NCBI GenBank assembly: GCA_963854835.1
Contig: OY978525.1
Location: 74,997,628 to 75,061,627, forward strand
Reading direction: 5' to 3'
DNA: 64,000 nt
Origin: Megamerina dolium
Taxonomy: Eukaryota > Arthropoda > Insecta > Diptera > Megamerinidae
Shown here: positions 20,803 to 31,322 of the stretch, in pieces
Position numbering within the stretch: position 1 is the stretch's first letter
How the letters are laid out: each line of letters opens with the position of its first letter
Notes under the pieces: generated by a model
What the model saw: the letters and a program-made list of their open reading frames with translations, nothing else
What the model was told of the DNA's origin: nothing
Databases searched by the model: none
Program-made: the position numbers and the translations under genes

Positions 20803-21231
20803 GATATTAGGATTGTTATTCGCATTATTATCGTTATTATAAGAAAATTTTTTTGTATAGTTGCTGTTATTTACTAAGCCTGTTTACTCTAAGGTGTAGT
20901 AGGCTAATCTAAGCGAATTTATATTTCTCGCATATACTATCGAGGATAGATGTGGCGATATATTAGATAAAAATGTTTTTAAAATTAGGGACTCATTTAT
21001 CTTAGGTGAAAATTCAATAGGTTTATTGGGATCCTCATTGTATTTACTGTTAAGTTTATCTAAAATAATTCTTAAACTATTGTAGTATTCGCTTACGTTG
21101 TAATTTTTCGTCGTTATGGCTCGGTGAAGGAGTTTGTTGTAAGTTTCCCTTACCCCGAAGTTCCTTATAAGTTCTGTTTTTGTTTCTTCCCACGATGAAC
21201 TGCTTGGCAGGGTCTTTATAACTTGTAGAGC
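20803..21231 (-). pseudogene. gag: errantivirus B gag, middle part
   Basis: Reads SWEETKTELIRNFGVRETYN, typical errantivirus capsid, then a TAA at 20884 followed in frame by an N-rich stretch up to the LINE C target site. It is joined abruptly at about 21232 to the integrase finger of element A, so the gag N-terminus, leader and primer site of B are missing. It continues at 8784. Confidence 0.8.
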
Positions 21232-22748
21232 TCTTGCTATCGCGTTGGATAGACGGCCACACAAAGCGCTCCGTTGTAAGGCGTGCTGTAGCTTTTGTCC
21301 CAGGATGCGACAGATCGTGTATAGCGTGCAAAACATTTGGTCTGTACTTTTTCGTGATGAACGGGCGCAGCTTTCCAGTTGAGCAGTCGCAGTATATTTT
21401 CCGTAAACTGGAAGGGAGAGCTAATTGTGCAAGATTAAGTGAATAACGCTTACTACCTGACAACAATGAGAGCAGCTCATCGTCTTCAGTTTGGTCTTCG
21501 GCTAATTGGTCGTAATCAAGGGGCGCATGATCGATTGAATTAATGCGTGACATCAAATCAGCTGCTGCGTTCCTCTCACCCTCAACATGGCGAATGTCTG
21601 TGGTGATTTGCGAGATAAAATCAAGTTGTCTCACTTGGCGGTCGGAAGCTTTCTCGAGGCGCTGGCGAAACGCGTACACAAGTGGTTTATGGTCAGTGTA
21701 TACGTGACATTCTCTGCCTTCCACCATGTACCGAAAGTGACGAAGACCAAGGTATAATGCCGTCAGCTCGCGATCGTACGTGCTATACCGCATCTCGGCC
21801 TTGTTGAACTTTTTTGAAAAGAAGCCGAGAGGTTGCATGCCACCATCGACTACTTGATTCAGCACGGCACCTGCCGCAAAATTCGAAGCGTCGACCTATA
21901 GTGACAATTCTGCGTTGGGAAGAGGATGCGCCAGCATAGAACAATTAGGTAATTGCTGCTTGCAGGCTTCAAAATTCCGTGAAGCTTCGTCGGTCCATAA
22001 CAGTGGCGTTACATCGTTGCGCTTGTTTGCAGCAATCATTGCGAAGAGAGGGCCTTGTGACTCTAATGCATTCGGTAGGAATCGCCGATAAAAGTTCAGC
22101 ATTGCAAAAAAACGTTTAAGCTCCTTTGCGACAGATGGGCGCTTGAATTTTAATAGGGCGTCTACACGGCTTCACAGAGGTCTAATGCCATCCTTGGTTA
22201 CGGAATGTCCCAAAAACTCAAACTGAGTAACGCCAAACTCCGACTTCGCTACATTAATTGTGAGATTATGCCCTCTTAAGCGTTCAAATACAATCCGTAA
22301 GTGCAAGCGATGCTCGTCAAATGATTTTAATGCTACGCAGACGTCATCTAAGTACGTGAAGCGAAGCTAAGGCCGCGAAAAACTTCGTTGATTAGCCGCT
22401 GGAAAGTCTGTGCAGCGTTTCGCAAGCCGAAAGTCATCTGCGTGAACTCGTACAGCCCAAACGGTGTTGTTATGGCTGTCTTGCAAACATCATCAGGGTG
22501 AATCGGAACCTGGTGAAAGGCCTTTTGCAAATCAATTTTCGAATATACAGAATTACCTGAGAGAACGTTGGTGAAGTCTGGCAAAAAAGGTAACGGGTAG
22601 CGGTCGGGAACAGTCTGTGCATTCAGAGAGCGGTAATCACCGCATGGCCTCCAAGACCCGTCAGATTTCCGCACCATATGGAGCGGGCTCGCCCAGCTGC
22701 TACTTGAGGGACGACAGATGCCAAGTTTAAGCAGCGAATCGAACTCAG
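21232..22748 (-). pseudogene. duplicated element A RT-RNase H segment
   Basis: Near-exact copy of 1791-3303, including the RT frameshift next to YLDD and the stop before RNase H. I see four substitutions in this part (for example GAGAGCAAAT/GAGAGCTAAT). It lies between the 5' LTR and truncated gag of B, where B sequence is expected. See the repair-duplication finding. Confidence 0.9.
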
Positions 22749-22752
22749 CGCG

Positions 22753-23382
22753 AGTTGTGTTTTCTGAACTTGAGTTCAGTTGCAGTTGTGACCAAAAGGA
22801 AACGACTTGTCACTTCGGTGTACAAATTATGTCTGAATTTTATTTTGAATGAAATTTCTTAAGCTAGGTCTTACTTTTCTATTACATATTTTCTTTTATT
22901 GATATTTCGTAATGCCTCTTGCGATTGCTTAAACGTTTATTGCATACATATGTTGGTGTAACGAATTTTGTGTATGTCGGAATATTAATTTATTATTTCC
23001 GGGTACTCAAAATTCGTATATGAATATTGTGCATAGTTAGCATTGCCGCAATGATTTTTTGTAGTTGCCGCAATGTAGTGTATTTGTGTATAGCATTGAT
23101 ATTTGAAATTGCCGCAATGCTGGCCAGTGCCCTAGTTTTCGGTAACATGACCACCGTTGTCGAAAGTGCCGCAAAGGAGAATCGTAAAATGTGAAATTTG
23201 TTAAGTGTTATGTTGTGACACATTCGTTTGTCACTTTGCAGTGAAATATGAAATGTGACCGGCATGTGTTGTAAGCATGCTTTGGTTGCGTTTATGCAGA
23301 CCAGTCGATTTGTATTTTATTGGGGTGGGTTAGTGACGTTGACGTCGGCAGCGAGCTGGCTTGCGACGACGACGACGTAACT
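22753..23382 (-). repeat. 5' LTR of errantivirus B
   Basis: 630 bp, AGTTACGTCG...ACAACT in element sense, the partner of 3308-3937. On the high side it meets the protease of A with CGCG (23383-23386). On the low side CGCG (22749-22752) is followed by the RT of A rather than a primer-binding site, so it looks locally like a solo LTR. Confidence 0.9.
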
Positions 23383-23386
23383 CGCG

Positions 23387-23975
23387 CGCTGCGGCTAGCC
23401 TCTCCGGCGAAAGTCTGCGTGGGCGTGAAAACACTGGTTGGCCGTTCGTTATGATGCGATGAACTACGGTCGATTTCGAAGACGTTCCAATGGGCGACGT
23501 GCGTGTGATATCAACGAATTCACGCAATAAATCTTCAAATTTCGAGTCGGCGCAAATTGTTTTTAAACTCTCACTGCTTGTCTTGTCAATTTTGCAACGT
23601 GTTTGCAATTCAGTTGTATTATCGCGCAGAGATTTTCCCTTGAGGTCCACTAAAATGCCAAAGTGGCTCAAAAAATCGGCGCCGATAATAGCTTGAGAAA
23701 CATCGGCTATCAAAAAATTCCATACGAATTCGCGACGTAAGTTTAAGTCTAATTTTAATATGGTTTCGCCATATACTACCATGGGTGAGTTATTGGCGGC
23801 AAACAATTTTACTCCGGTATCGTTTGCTCGTGCTGTCTTCGCATCTGGTGGTTTCACAGACACGTCGGCGCCTGTGTCCACGAGAAAATTAATTTTTGTT
23901 GATTTATCAAAGATGCGGAGTCGACTATTTTGACGACGTCAGGTTGTTTGCCAATACCTGAAGTCGTGACAGTAG
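23387..23975 (-). pseudogene. element A aspartyl protease and linker
   Basis: Catalytic VDTGADVSV followed by FLIADVSQAIIGADFLSHFG, the usual Ty3-type protease flap and second motif. It then reads VVHRIITNGQPVFSRPRRLSPERLAAAR, the linker leading into RT, where errantivirus B inserted. The DTG triad is intact here. The reading frame is open to the LTR boundary. Confidence 0.8.
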
Positions 23976-23982
23976 AGCAATC

Positions 23983-24660
23983 CTATTGCGAAGTACTTGC
24001 TTGCACAAAAGTGCAAGGCTGACGACATTTTGTTGCGCGGCCACCAAATTTTGTATGGTACCAACAAAGAGTGTTACCCGAAGAGCTGTTTCGTGTATGC
24101 GCACGAGTTCGTGACATCGATCGTGAACGAGGAAATCCGCTCTTAACCTTCAAGTGCCTTTGCACGTTGCGCGTTAACTCAGCGATTTCGCTTTTGAGGG
24201 GCACATTAGTCGCAATAATGGCGGCTTGGACATACGGGGGCAGTCGGGTTAACCATAAATCGTGCAACAAACTGTCGTTGAGTGTGGTGCCAGCCACGCG
24301 CTTCATCTCGTTTAGAAGCTCACTGGGCTTTCTGTCTCCAAGTGGCATATCTTTAAGCACCTTCTGCAAGCGGCGTTGCTGACTGTCGGTGAAGTGGTCA
24401 GTCAGCTTTTGCTTAATATAGGCGAATTTACCCGATGTTGGCGCAGTCTCAACGATAGGTTTCAATTCCAGCAATTTGTTGGGCGAAAGACTCGCAAGCT
24501 CAATATTGAATTGCCTGGAGTCGCTAAATACGAGCGATGCTTGGAACCAGAACTCCAAAGCATAAAAGTAAGCCTCTATGTTTTCTTCGCACATGGCAGG
24601 CAGCGGAATTCCCGTAGTCGAAGAGGTTAGGATCGCGAGTATTTGTACTCGTAGAATTTC
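23983..24660 (-). pseudogene. gag: element A Gag
   Basis: CsRn1-type capsid: EAYFYALEFWFQASLVFSDS, FTDSQQRRLQKVLKDMPLGD and LLHDLWLTRLPPYVQAAI. It is basic at the C-terminus with only a remnant CWYHTKFGGRATKC-type knuckle (CxxxF/HxxxxxxxC). A Met is at 24594, and open codons upstream may belong to it. Short compared with other Gags (about 210 residues), as is usual in this group. Confidence 0.75.
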
Positions 24661-24705
24661 CCGTAGTAATTGTAGAACTATCGTGCAGCGGCATGATGCG
24701 TGTTC

Positions 24706-24726
24706 AGATCACGTCTGGGGTCACCA
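24706..24726 (-). other. element A primer-binding site (tRNA-Trp-like)
   Basis: One base after the 5' LTR, element sense TGGTGACCCCAGACGTGATC. It matches the complement of the tRNA-Trp 3' end as I recall it, with one extra base. CsRn1-type elements are known to use tRNA-Trp. Confidence 0.65.
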
Positions 24727-24727
24727 G

Positions 24728-25030
24728 TTTAGAAATTATAAAATCGTTTTTATGTTTTACGAAAATCTAATTTTTTGTATAAAAAACGAGTGTATGCCGC
24801 AGTCGTAGAAAAAGGAATCATCTAGAATATAAACTGTCAAAATTTACAAGTATTGCAAAGCGTAATAAAAAACGTACAAAATTATGTGTTGTAAAGCGTA
24901 ATAAAAAGGCGTACAAAATTATGTGTTGTAAAGCGTAATAAAAAGGCGTACAAAATTATGTGTTGTAAAGCGCGCTTAAGTTAAAGTTAGCAAATTTACA
25001 AAAGTAGTCGGTTTAAATAAGTGATTACGC

Positions 25031-25034
<4 letters not shown>
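24728..25034 (-). repeat. 5' LTR of element A
   Basis: 307 bp, 37 bp longer than the 3' LTR because it has three tandem units (24861, 24897, 24934) instead of two. Confidence 0.88.

Positions 25035-25124
<90 letters not shown>
25035..25124. repeat. (TA)n microsatellite between element A and the Helitron
   Basis: About 45 TA units. It is the right flank of A and also the A|T target of the Helitron 3' end. Confidence 0.95.
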
Positions 25125-25125
<1 letters not shown>

Positions 25126-25232
25126 TAGCTGTACCCTGCATGCGTTGCTGCTCATACGTTGCTATAATATACAATATAACCTAGGCTAATGTCAAAAGAA
25201 AAAAGAAGGAAAGATATATGATTTAATTTGGT

Positions 25233-25740
25233 TTATTCAAGCGCTTTTGGATATACAATATTTCTGGTCTTTCCGTCTGGTGCATATACAAAGAAATTAG
25301 AAGGCATTCCGACGCGTGAGTAGGCCACATATAGCTGTCCATGGGAGAAGCAAGGATTTTCCAAGTTTAATCCACATACGTGAAGTGATTGTCCTTGTGC
25401 CTTATTAATGGTTATTGCAAAGGCGGGACTCACCGAAAATTGCAAACGTTTAAACTCGAACGGTGTATCAGTAGAAATCATCGGAATGCGTGGCAACAGT
25501 ACATCTTCTCCTTTAAATTTTCCACTTAATATTGTTGCTTCTATGATATTGTTCATCATCTTTTTAACTGAAAGTCTAGTACCATTGCTTAATCGTGGTG
25601 GATTGATATTTCAGAGAAGAATGATAGGTACTCCCACTTTCAGTGTTAAAATATGCGGCGGCATGCCTGGGAAATCAAGTGTATTCAAAAATTCTGTTGG
25701 ATAGTTGACGATTTTCTCTTGATTGATAATGGTGTCGATG
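25233..25740 (-). pseudogene. Helitron helicase, C-terminal part only
   Basis: Ends with FAITINKAQGQSLHVCGLNL and YVAYSRVGMPSNFFVYAPDG, the PIF1-like helicase motifs V-VI of Helitrons. Upstream, PTEFLNTLDLPGMPPHILTL is recognisable, with a stop near 25613. The Walker A and B motifs expected about 300-400 residues further upstream are absent: the sequence jumps to the Rep end by about 25850. Confidence 0.8.
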
Positions 25741-25848
25741 TCGATCAAAATGTGTTTCTCGTTGGAAATCACGATCGAAAAGGTCATTTGCAGATCGATT
25801 TGGTGCCATCATTCCCAATTGTACCAGAGATTTGTTTGCTATTGCCAA

Positions 25849-26750
25849 TCAAATGTTCTCAATGGAAATTAATGCGTCATTGTACACACATGGCGTAAAC
25901 GACATATCTGGATTTTGATTCGTTGCCCGCAAACGATATAAGATGTCTTCACTCATGTAGATTTTATATTTTTCCCATAAATCTTTTGGGTTGGATGGAA
26001 AGCAAGTTGTTAATATTATTGCAAATAACGTGCGTATTTGATGTGGTTGGGCGGTATTCGAAGCATCTTCTAGCGAAGTGTCCCAATGTGCGTCGTTTTC
26101 AAGAAGATTTAATTTTTGGCAGGCTTCGCGGTAAGTAGCACAAACTTCACCATTGACTGTTCTTAGTTCTTGAAAGGATGTTGGACCACGTACGTTGATT
26201 AAAAGTAACCGCAAGTAAAAGCATTCTGCATTGTTTGGGTGAACAGTGTATAAACAACCCAAGGCATCAGTTGAATACAAATTTTGATATCCTTCAACAG
26301 TTTTACCTCGTTTACGACGTTGGAACTTTTTTGCGGATGCATTCCATGTGTAGTATGTTGGCAATTCAGAGTAAAGAAGTGTCTTCGCAAAGACATCCTT
26401 ACTACATAGTGTGAAAAATGCAGTTAATGTTGTGGAAGGTGGTGACAATGCTCTTTCACGAGGATTTTCTGTTGCGAAGTATACACGTTGTCCATTTTCA
26501 AGATGTACTGCCAAGTGGGTAATTGATGGATGTCGTTCATGAATCGGAAATGATAAAATGCGCCATATTGCTTCGTTGCTACTAATATAACGTCCCAGTT
26601 GATAATGCTGGATTTCATCTATTAAAGAAGTGGCATTTTGTACTCCAAAAACCGCCATATCGCTTCCTTTATTGACGTATTTGCAAATATACTTAATGGA
26701 TTTCACCGAATTGCAATACTCAACATTGATGTGTGCCTTAAATGTTTTCG
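25849..26750 (-). pseudogene. Helitron Rep C-terminal and linker region
   Basis: Contains SIKYICKYVNKGSD, the Tyr-Lys motif of the Rep nuclease, then SSNEAIWRILSFPIHERHPS and the conserved Helitron linker CSKDVFAKTLLYSELPTYYTWN and PTSFQELRTVNGEVCATYRE. It ends at YNDALISIENI, the point where the helicase normally begins. Frame open for 285 residues. Confidence 0.85.
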
Positions 26751-26775
26751 AATGTATTGGTGAATAGGAGACAAC

Positions 26776-27843
26776 CTATTGATTATTGACTTCAATATCA
26801 TTATTTCGCACTTTTAAAATAATGGATTTGCCTCCATCTTCAGTTGATCGTTGACGATATAAAGGATATCCATCATTGCTAGTGATAGTCTCAGAAAGTA
26901 AGTTTCTAGGGTATCGTTTTGTGCATTTGCCATCAGACATGCATGGTGAATTTTTGTTGAGTAAGCCAGATGGACCATGAATCATATTTTTTGTGATGAT
27001 TTCGTACAACTCTGGATCAGTGTCAATATCTAGTATTTCTGCTGAGATAACTTGATCAATTTGATCCGGATTAATTTTATCGACCAGCCAAATTAAAATG
27101 TGTGCATGCGGCAATCCTCTTTTCTGCCATTCAACGGATACATCTAACAGCGTGTTGTTCCAAAAACGCGATGCTTATCGATGAAAACCATCAAGGACTT
27201 AAGCTTCTGTTTAAAGACTCGTGCAGTAATGTCATGACGATCCGACGGGGTCTGTCCAGCCAACAACAACTCTTTAATTTCTACCCACGCAGGATTACAT
27301 GTAAATGTAACAAATATATCTGGGCGGCCATAAGTGCGAACATATGTCATGGCGTCTTGTGCATATTCATGCATATGTCGTGGACTTCCTGTAAATGTAG
27401 CCGGCAGTATGACAATTTTTCCTAATGAATCGGGATTCACATTGCCGTCATTGACAACTGCGTCACGTAAGTGTATATATTCTTCAGAACGCAAGCGGAG
27501 TTGATTTAATCGAATGTACAGAAGTCGTTCACTTTCAATTTTCGCATACATATCGACAATGTATTGGTGAAATAATTGCCGGCATTTTAAAATATGATTT
27601 TGAGCGATACGAATAATAATTCATGGCACTGACCTTCTTAATCGATTTTTTATATGTTTGTGGATTTATCATTTTGATGTTAAAATGATACCCATCTTCT
27701 CCTTGCCAGAATAAAAATGAATACTGCAGCCCGTCGTAGGAGGGATGAGTTTCTGATATTCGTTGAAGATTGCCTGATCTGCGATGAAGAACTATATCTC
27801 GTGTAGTGAACACACTTTCATTGTCAACCATAATAATTGCCAC
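26776..27843 (-). pseudogene. Helitron Rep N-terminal part with HUH motif
   Basis: Three overlapping frames: QLRLRSEEYIHLRDAVVNDG, then VTFTCNPAWVEIKELLL, then MPHAHILIWLVDKINPDQID carrying the HUH pair (HAH) that coordinates the catalytic metal. Frameshifts at about 27540 and 27140 separate them. Rep nicks the element strand to start rolling-circle transposition. Confidence 0.8.
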
Positions 27844-27874
27844 TTCATCAACTGTTGATGCGTTGTACTGTCTT

Positions 27875-28899
27875 TCATGTTGACCTACAGGTGTTTTTTC
27901 TGCTCTTATTATAAGTCTGTAATCGAGAGCTGTTCAAAAAAAGTTTAATTAATTGATTGTGTTGATCGAAGAAGATCTGTAACGCAGCAATCATTTCTCG
28001 TTTAGTTCCGGTGCCGAATTGGCAACGCTGATTAATTTGCTCTTCAGCACTGCCCATGAAGTAAATCTGGAGAAATTTGAAATCTGCATCCGGCAGCGGT
28101 AGAAGCGATCCAGTCTGATGATAAATTTGACCTTGGACTTTGAATGTTGGCATGTAACCTTCGCTCATGATTTTTGTTGCCCCGAACGATGTCATTTGAA
28201 AACATGAGTTGTACTTCCGTATATTTGCCAAAAAATGCTTCGATTCGTCTGTATCACCTGACATAAAGGCTGATAATGGTTGGGGTGGTGGATGTAATGC
28301 AGGCAGTTTCACATTTCCACCAGCCCAGCACATTCCTGGTGTTTCATTCTTAAATTTGACCGCATTGCAATATTTGCACAATTTATCCATTTTTCCAATA
28401 GTCACATTTGGATGTAGACTGTAATTATAATTAGCGTCATAACGGAACGCACCGAGATTGAAATCAGTGTACGCTGTTCGTCTTGATTGAATAGTGCGAA
28501 CCCGATCAGTTTCCAATCTTGCATTTCGTTGTTCATTTGATTCAGATGAACGGGCTTGAGAAGTGCGAATCCGATCAGCTCCCAATCTTGCTTCTCTTTG
28601 TTCATTTGATTCAGATGAACGGGCTTGAGAAGTGCAAATCCGATCAGTTTCCAACTTGCTTCTCTTTGTTCATTTGATTCAGTTGAACGGGCTTGAGAAG
28701 TGCGAATCCGATCAGCTCCCAATCTTGTTTCTCGTTGTTCCATTGATTCAGATGCACGGTGTTGGGCCATGCGCAGACGTACAGCTTCCAACCTTGCTTC
28801 TTTTTGTTCGTCCGTTTCTGAAGATCGTATTGCCACCGTTTTTTTAGCTTTCGGTGTTGATCGACCAATGGCTTTCCGCTTGGAAGGCATGTTTTCCAA
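27875..28899 (-). pseudogene. Helitron N-terminal region with 23-residue repeats
   Basis: The N-terminus MPSKRKAIGRSTPKAKKTV is followed by five imperfect 23-residue repeats of the type R-L-x-x-D-R-I-R-T-S-Q-A-R-S-S-E-S-N-E-Q (28480-28850), then a zinc-finger-like CKYCNAVKFKNETPGMC. One unit lacks a base near 28652 relative to its neighbours, which breaks the frame between the two ORF halves. The repeats are charged and probably helical. Confidence 0.75.
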
Positions 28900-28902
28900 A
28901 AT

Positions 28903-29045
28903 GCGAAGTGTAAAACAGGTAGAATGTTCACTTAATACTTTGTGTTATGCCGTATTATGCAAAGTATAAAACAGGTAGAATGATCACTTAATACTTTGTG
29001 CTATGCAGTATTATCCGGAGTGTAAGACATGCAGAATGAACTTAA
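28903..29045. repeat. 56-bp tandem repeats at the Helitron 5' end
   Basis: About 2.5 units beginning at 28903, 28959 and 29016, each with AAAACAGGTAGAATG-like and CTTAATACT segments. They lie just inside the inferred 5' TC terminus. Confidence 0.7.
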
Positions 29046-29079
29046 TACTGATATTTCTTTTTTATTATAAAGTTTGAAC

Positions 29080-30240
29080 GTTGACATTATGTGTGAAATA
29101 CTACATCATTTAAATGACCACCACGCGAATTGTTGCAAGCATCGATTCTTTTGAGGTAATTTTCGACCACTTTTTGACACATATTGGGCGGTATCTCATC
29201 CATAACGGTCTTTCGCGTAGCCCCACAAAAAAAAGTCAAGCGGTGTCAAATCGCATGATCTTGGTGGTCACTTGATATCGCCACGACGAGAAATTACGCT
29301 GCCGGAAAATTTCTCTTGCAATAAAGCCATATTCGCTCGAGTTGTGTGGCATGTGGCACCGTCTTGTTGAAACCACATATTCTCTAAGTCGTATTCTTCA
29401 ATAGCAGGCAAAAAAAAGTCGGTTATCATATGACCATAACGCTCCGAATTGACGGTGACAGTCGTTCCATCGTCGTTTTCGAAGAAGAAAGGTCCAATCA
29501 CACCTCCGGACCAAAGATCGCACCAAGCAGTGACTTTTTGTGGATGTAGTGGCCTCTCTTCAATTACATGAGGATTCTCAGAACCCCAAATACGACAATT
29601 TTGTTTGTTAACATACCCACCGAGTGAGAAATGTGCTTCGTCGCTGAAGAAAATTTTGTTCGAAAAATCGCCGTCCACCGCCTGTTGTTCAAGCACCCAC
29701 TCGATGTATCTACGACGTTGTGAATGGTCAGCTGGCTTCAGTTGTTGTGTGAGCTGGATTTTATATGGATGTAGGTGTAGATCCAAATGCAAAATACGCC
29801 ATAATGTGCCGTAAGACAGTCCTAATTCCTGAGAACGACGAGGACTCGACACATTCGGGTCTTCGGCAACACTTTCACTTACAGCAACGATATTTTCGGT
29901 GGTACGAGCGAAACGATGATGCACAGGCCTTACAATATCTGTAACTGATCCAGTCTCTTGATATTTCTTCAAAATTTTGCCAATTGCTTGCGTAGTTGGA
30001 CGATTATGTAAACCATAATCTCCTCTTAAAGCACGATATGTGGCTGTGGCAGAATCACCATTTTTGTAGTAGGTTTTTACAATTTGAATGCGTTGTGCGA
30101 TAGTTAAGCGATCCATTTTCGCAAATGTCAGACTTTGAACTGAAAAAGAAAGAAATTGTTTTAACAACTCAGTTTGACAGATGTCGAATTCTAGCCCTAT
30201 ACTTTTGAAACCGCGAAATGGATAACCCAGATGCACTTAT
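29080..30240 (-). pseudogene. DD41D mariner (rosa-type) transposase
   Basis: Transposase beginning MDRLTIAQRIQIVKTYY at 30116 (an upstream in-frame extension to 30236 comes from the 5' UTR/terminal region). An HTH and a second HTH (PTTQAIGKILKKYQETGSV) are followed by first Asp IFFSDEAHFSLGG, second Asp WFQQDGATCHTT and third Asp LTPLDFFLWG. Counting gives 41 residues between the last two Asp, the rosa/DD41D signature. A UGA sits where Trp is expected, at about 29266-29268, and more stops follow, so the C-terminus is decayed. Terminal inverted repeats are not paired: the 30205-30240 end has no mirror near 29060. Confidence 0.85.
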
Positions 30241-30261
30241 TGTATATTATAATATCTATAT

Positions 30262-30305
30262 TATATATATACTATATACTATATACTATATACTATAATA
30301 ACTAT
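30262..30305. repeat. (TATATAC)n heptamer repeat
   Basis: About five copies of the heptamer TATATAC/ACTATAT between the DD41D relic and the truncated LTR of element E. Confidence 0.8.
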
Positions 30306-30321
30306 ATTGTATATTCTGTCA

Positions 30322-30456
30322 CTGCAACACTTATTTTATACAACTATATACAGCAACAATTTATTTTATAATCTCTATGTACAATCAACTATTTACAATA
30401 ACACTTTAATGTACTAGCAACTTTTGCCTCTGTATAGATGTTTGCGCAGTAACATA
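30322..30456 (-). repeat. internal fragment of element E 3' LTR
   Basis: Matches 34703-34849 of the 5' LTR with few differences and one 12-bp gap (missing repeat of CAATCAACTTTG). Both ends of the LTR are absent. Confidence 0.85.
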
Positions 30457-30470
30457 TAGTTGATTACTCA

Positions 30471-31322
30471 TCACGGTACACCAAAACGAGTAATCCATTG
30501 GTTCACGAATACATCCGCAACTGTACTAGCTTCTTGATTTGGAATGGGGTATACTTCAGGCCATTTACTGAAGTAATCTATAACCACCAGAACATACTTG
30601 TTTCCTGCGTTGCTTATTGGAAATGGCCCAGCTATGTCAATAGCAATTCGCTCAAATGGAGCACCCACGGTGTATTGGTGCATCTTACCTCGACTTTTCT
30701 TAGTGGGACCTTTGGCCATTGCACATTGCTTACACTTCCGAATCCAATCAGCGACATGGTCATGACATCCAACCCAATAAAATCGTTTCTTTATTTTCTC
30801 GACGGTTTTGGTGATTCCCAAATGCCCTCCACTGGAGGCATTGTGATACTCAGCTATCACTTCATTTATTCTTTCCTTGGGTACCACTAGAAGATCATTA
30901 GTGATTTTTCCATCTTCACTTTCCCATGTTCGGAATAAACATCCGTCTCGTAAGTGCAGGCTTTGCCACTGCGCCCAGTATGCCTTTGCTATTGGACTCT
31001 CATTAGCCATTTCTTGCCAATCTGGACGTATGCCCTGCTCCTTGTAATCCATAATCTTTACGAGATCTGGGTCGTTCCGCTGATCTTCTTGCACTCGTTC
31101 GGTTGTCCATGACTCGAGAACAATTTTTACATTCCATTTTGCAAGGACGACGAGATAGAGCATCCGCGTTGCCGTGATGTCCTCCTTTAAGATGTTCGAT
31201 GGTAAAATCATAACTCTGCAGCCGTTCAATCCAGCGCGCCAATTGTCCTTCTGGGTTTTAAATTGCAATAACCACCTTAGCGCTGCGTGGTCAGTTCGTA
31301 GATGAAATGACTGACCGTACAA
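30471..31322 (-). pseudogene. element E RNase H end and truncated integrase
   Basis: Starts with LRTDHAALRWLLQFK of RNase H, then runs briefly out of frame (31130-31250, where ARWIERLQSYDFTIEHLKGG and NADALSRRPC read in another frame). It then has the integrase finger HLGITKTVEKIKKRFYWVGC, CKQCAMAKG, and the first catalytic Asp in ERIAIDIAGPFP. It ends at NQWITRFGVP, just before the second Asp, where the deletion begins. Confidence 0.85.

Larger units (their letters stand above)
3308..23382 (-). mobile_element. element B: env-bearing errantivirus (insect endogenous retrovirus), rearranged
   Basis: Ty3/gypsy errantivirus inserted in the protease-RT linker of A. LTR ends read AGTTA...ACAACT, and CGCG flanks it at 3304-3307 and 23383-23386; removing one copy restores the reading frame of A. 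From 3' to 5' it holds LTR, polypurine tract, env, integrase, RNase H, RT, protease and part of gag. The gag is interrupted by LINE C. The primer site and first part of gag are absent: between 21232 and 22752 lies duplicated A sequence instead. GC-rich targets are known for ZAM-type errantiviruses (from memory). Confidence 0.85.
25125..29051 (-). mobile_element. Helitron (defective), Rep/helicase type
   Basis: The 3' end on the minus strand reads GGGTACAGCTAG followed by T in the (TA)n, matching the Helitron CTRR terminus and A|T insertion. A possible 5' TC terminus preceded by A lies at 29050-29051; this end is inferred. Coding pieces give N-terminal repeats, a Rep HUH domain and only the last part of the helicase. 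Multiple frameshifts are present. Confidence 0.8.

Noticed and set aside
21236..23382. An ordinary second insertion of element A
   Set aside because: The segment lacks A ends, joins B gag on one side, and shares every lesion with 1791-3937; duplication fits better.
28480..28850. CRISPR-like array
   Set aside because: Units are contiguous, coding and eukaryotic; there are no unique spacers.
29050..29051. Firm Helitron 5' terminus
   Set aside because: TC preceded by A fits, but such a dinucleotide is common and the other flank does not return to (TA)n; kept only as an inferred end.
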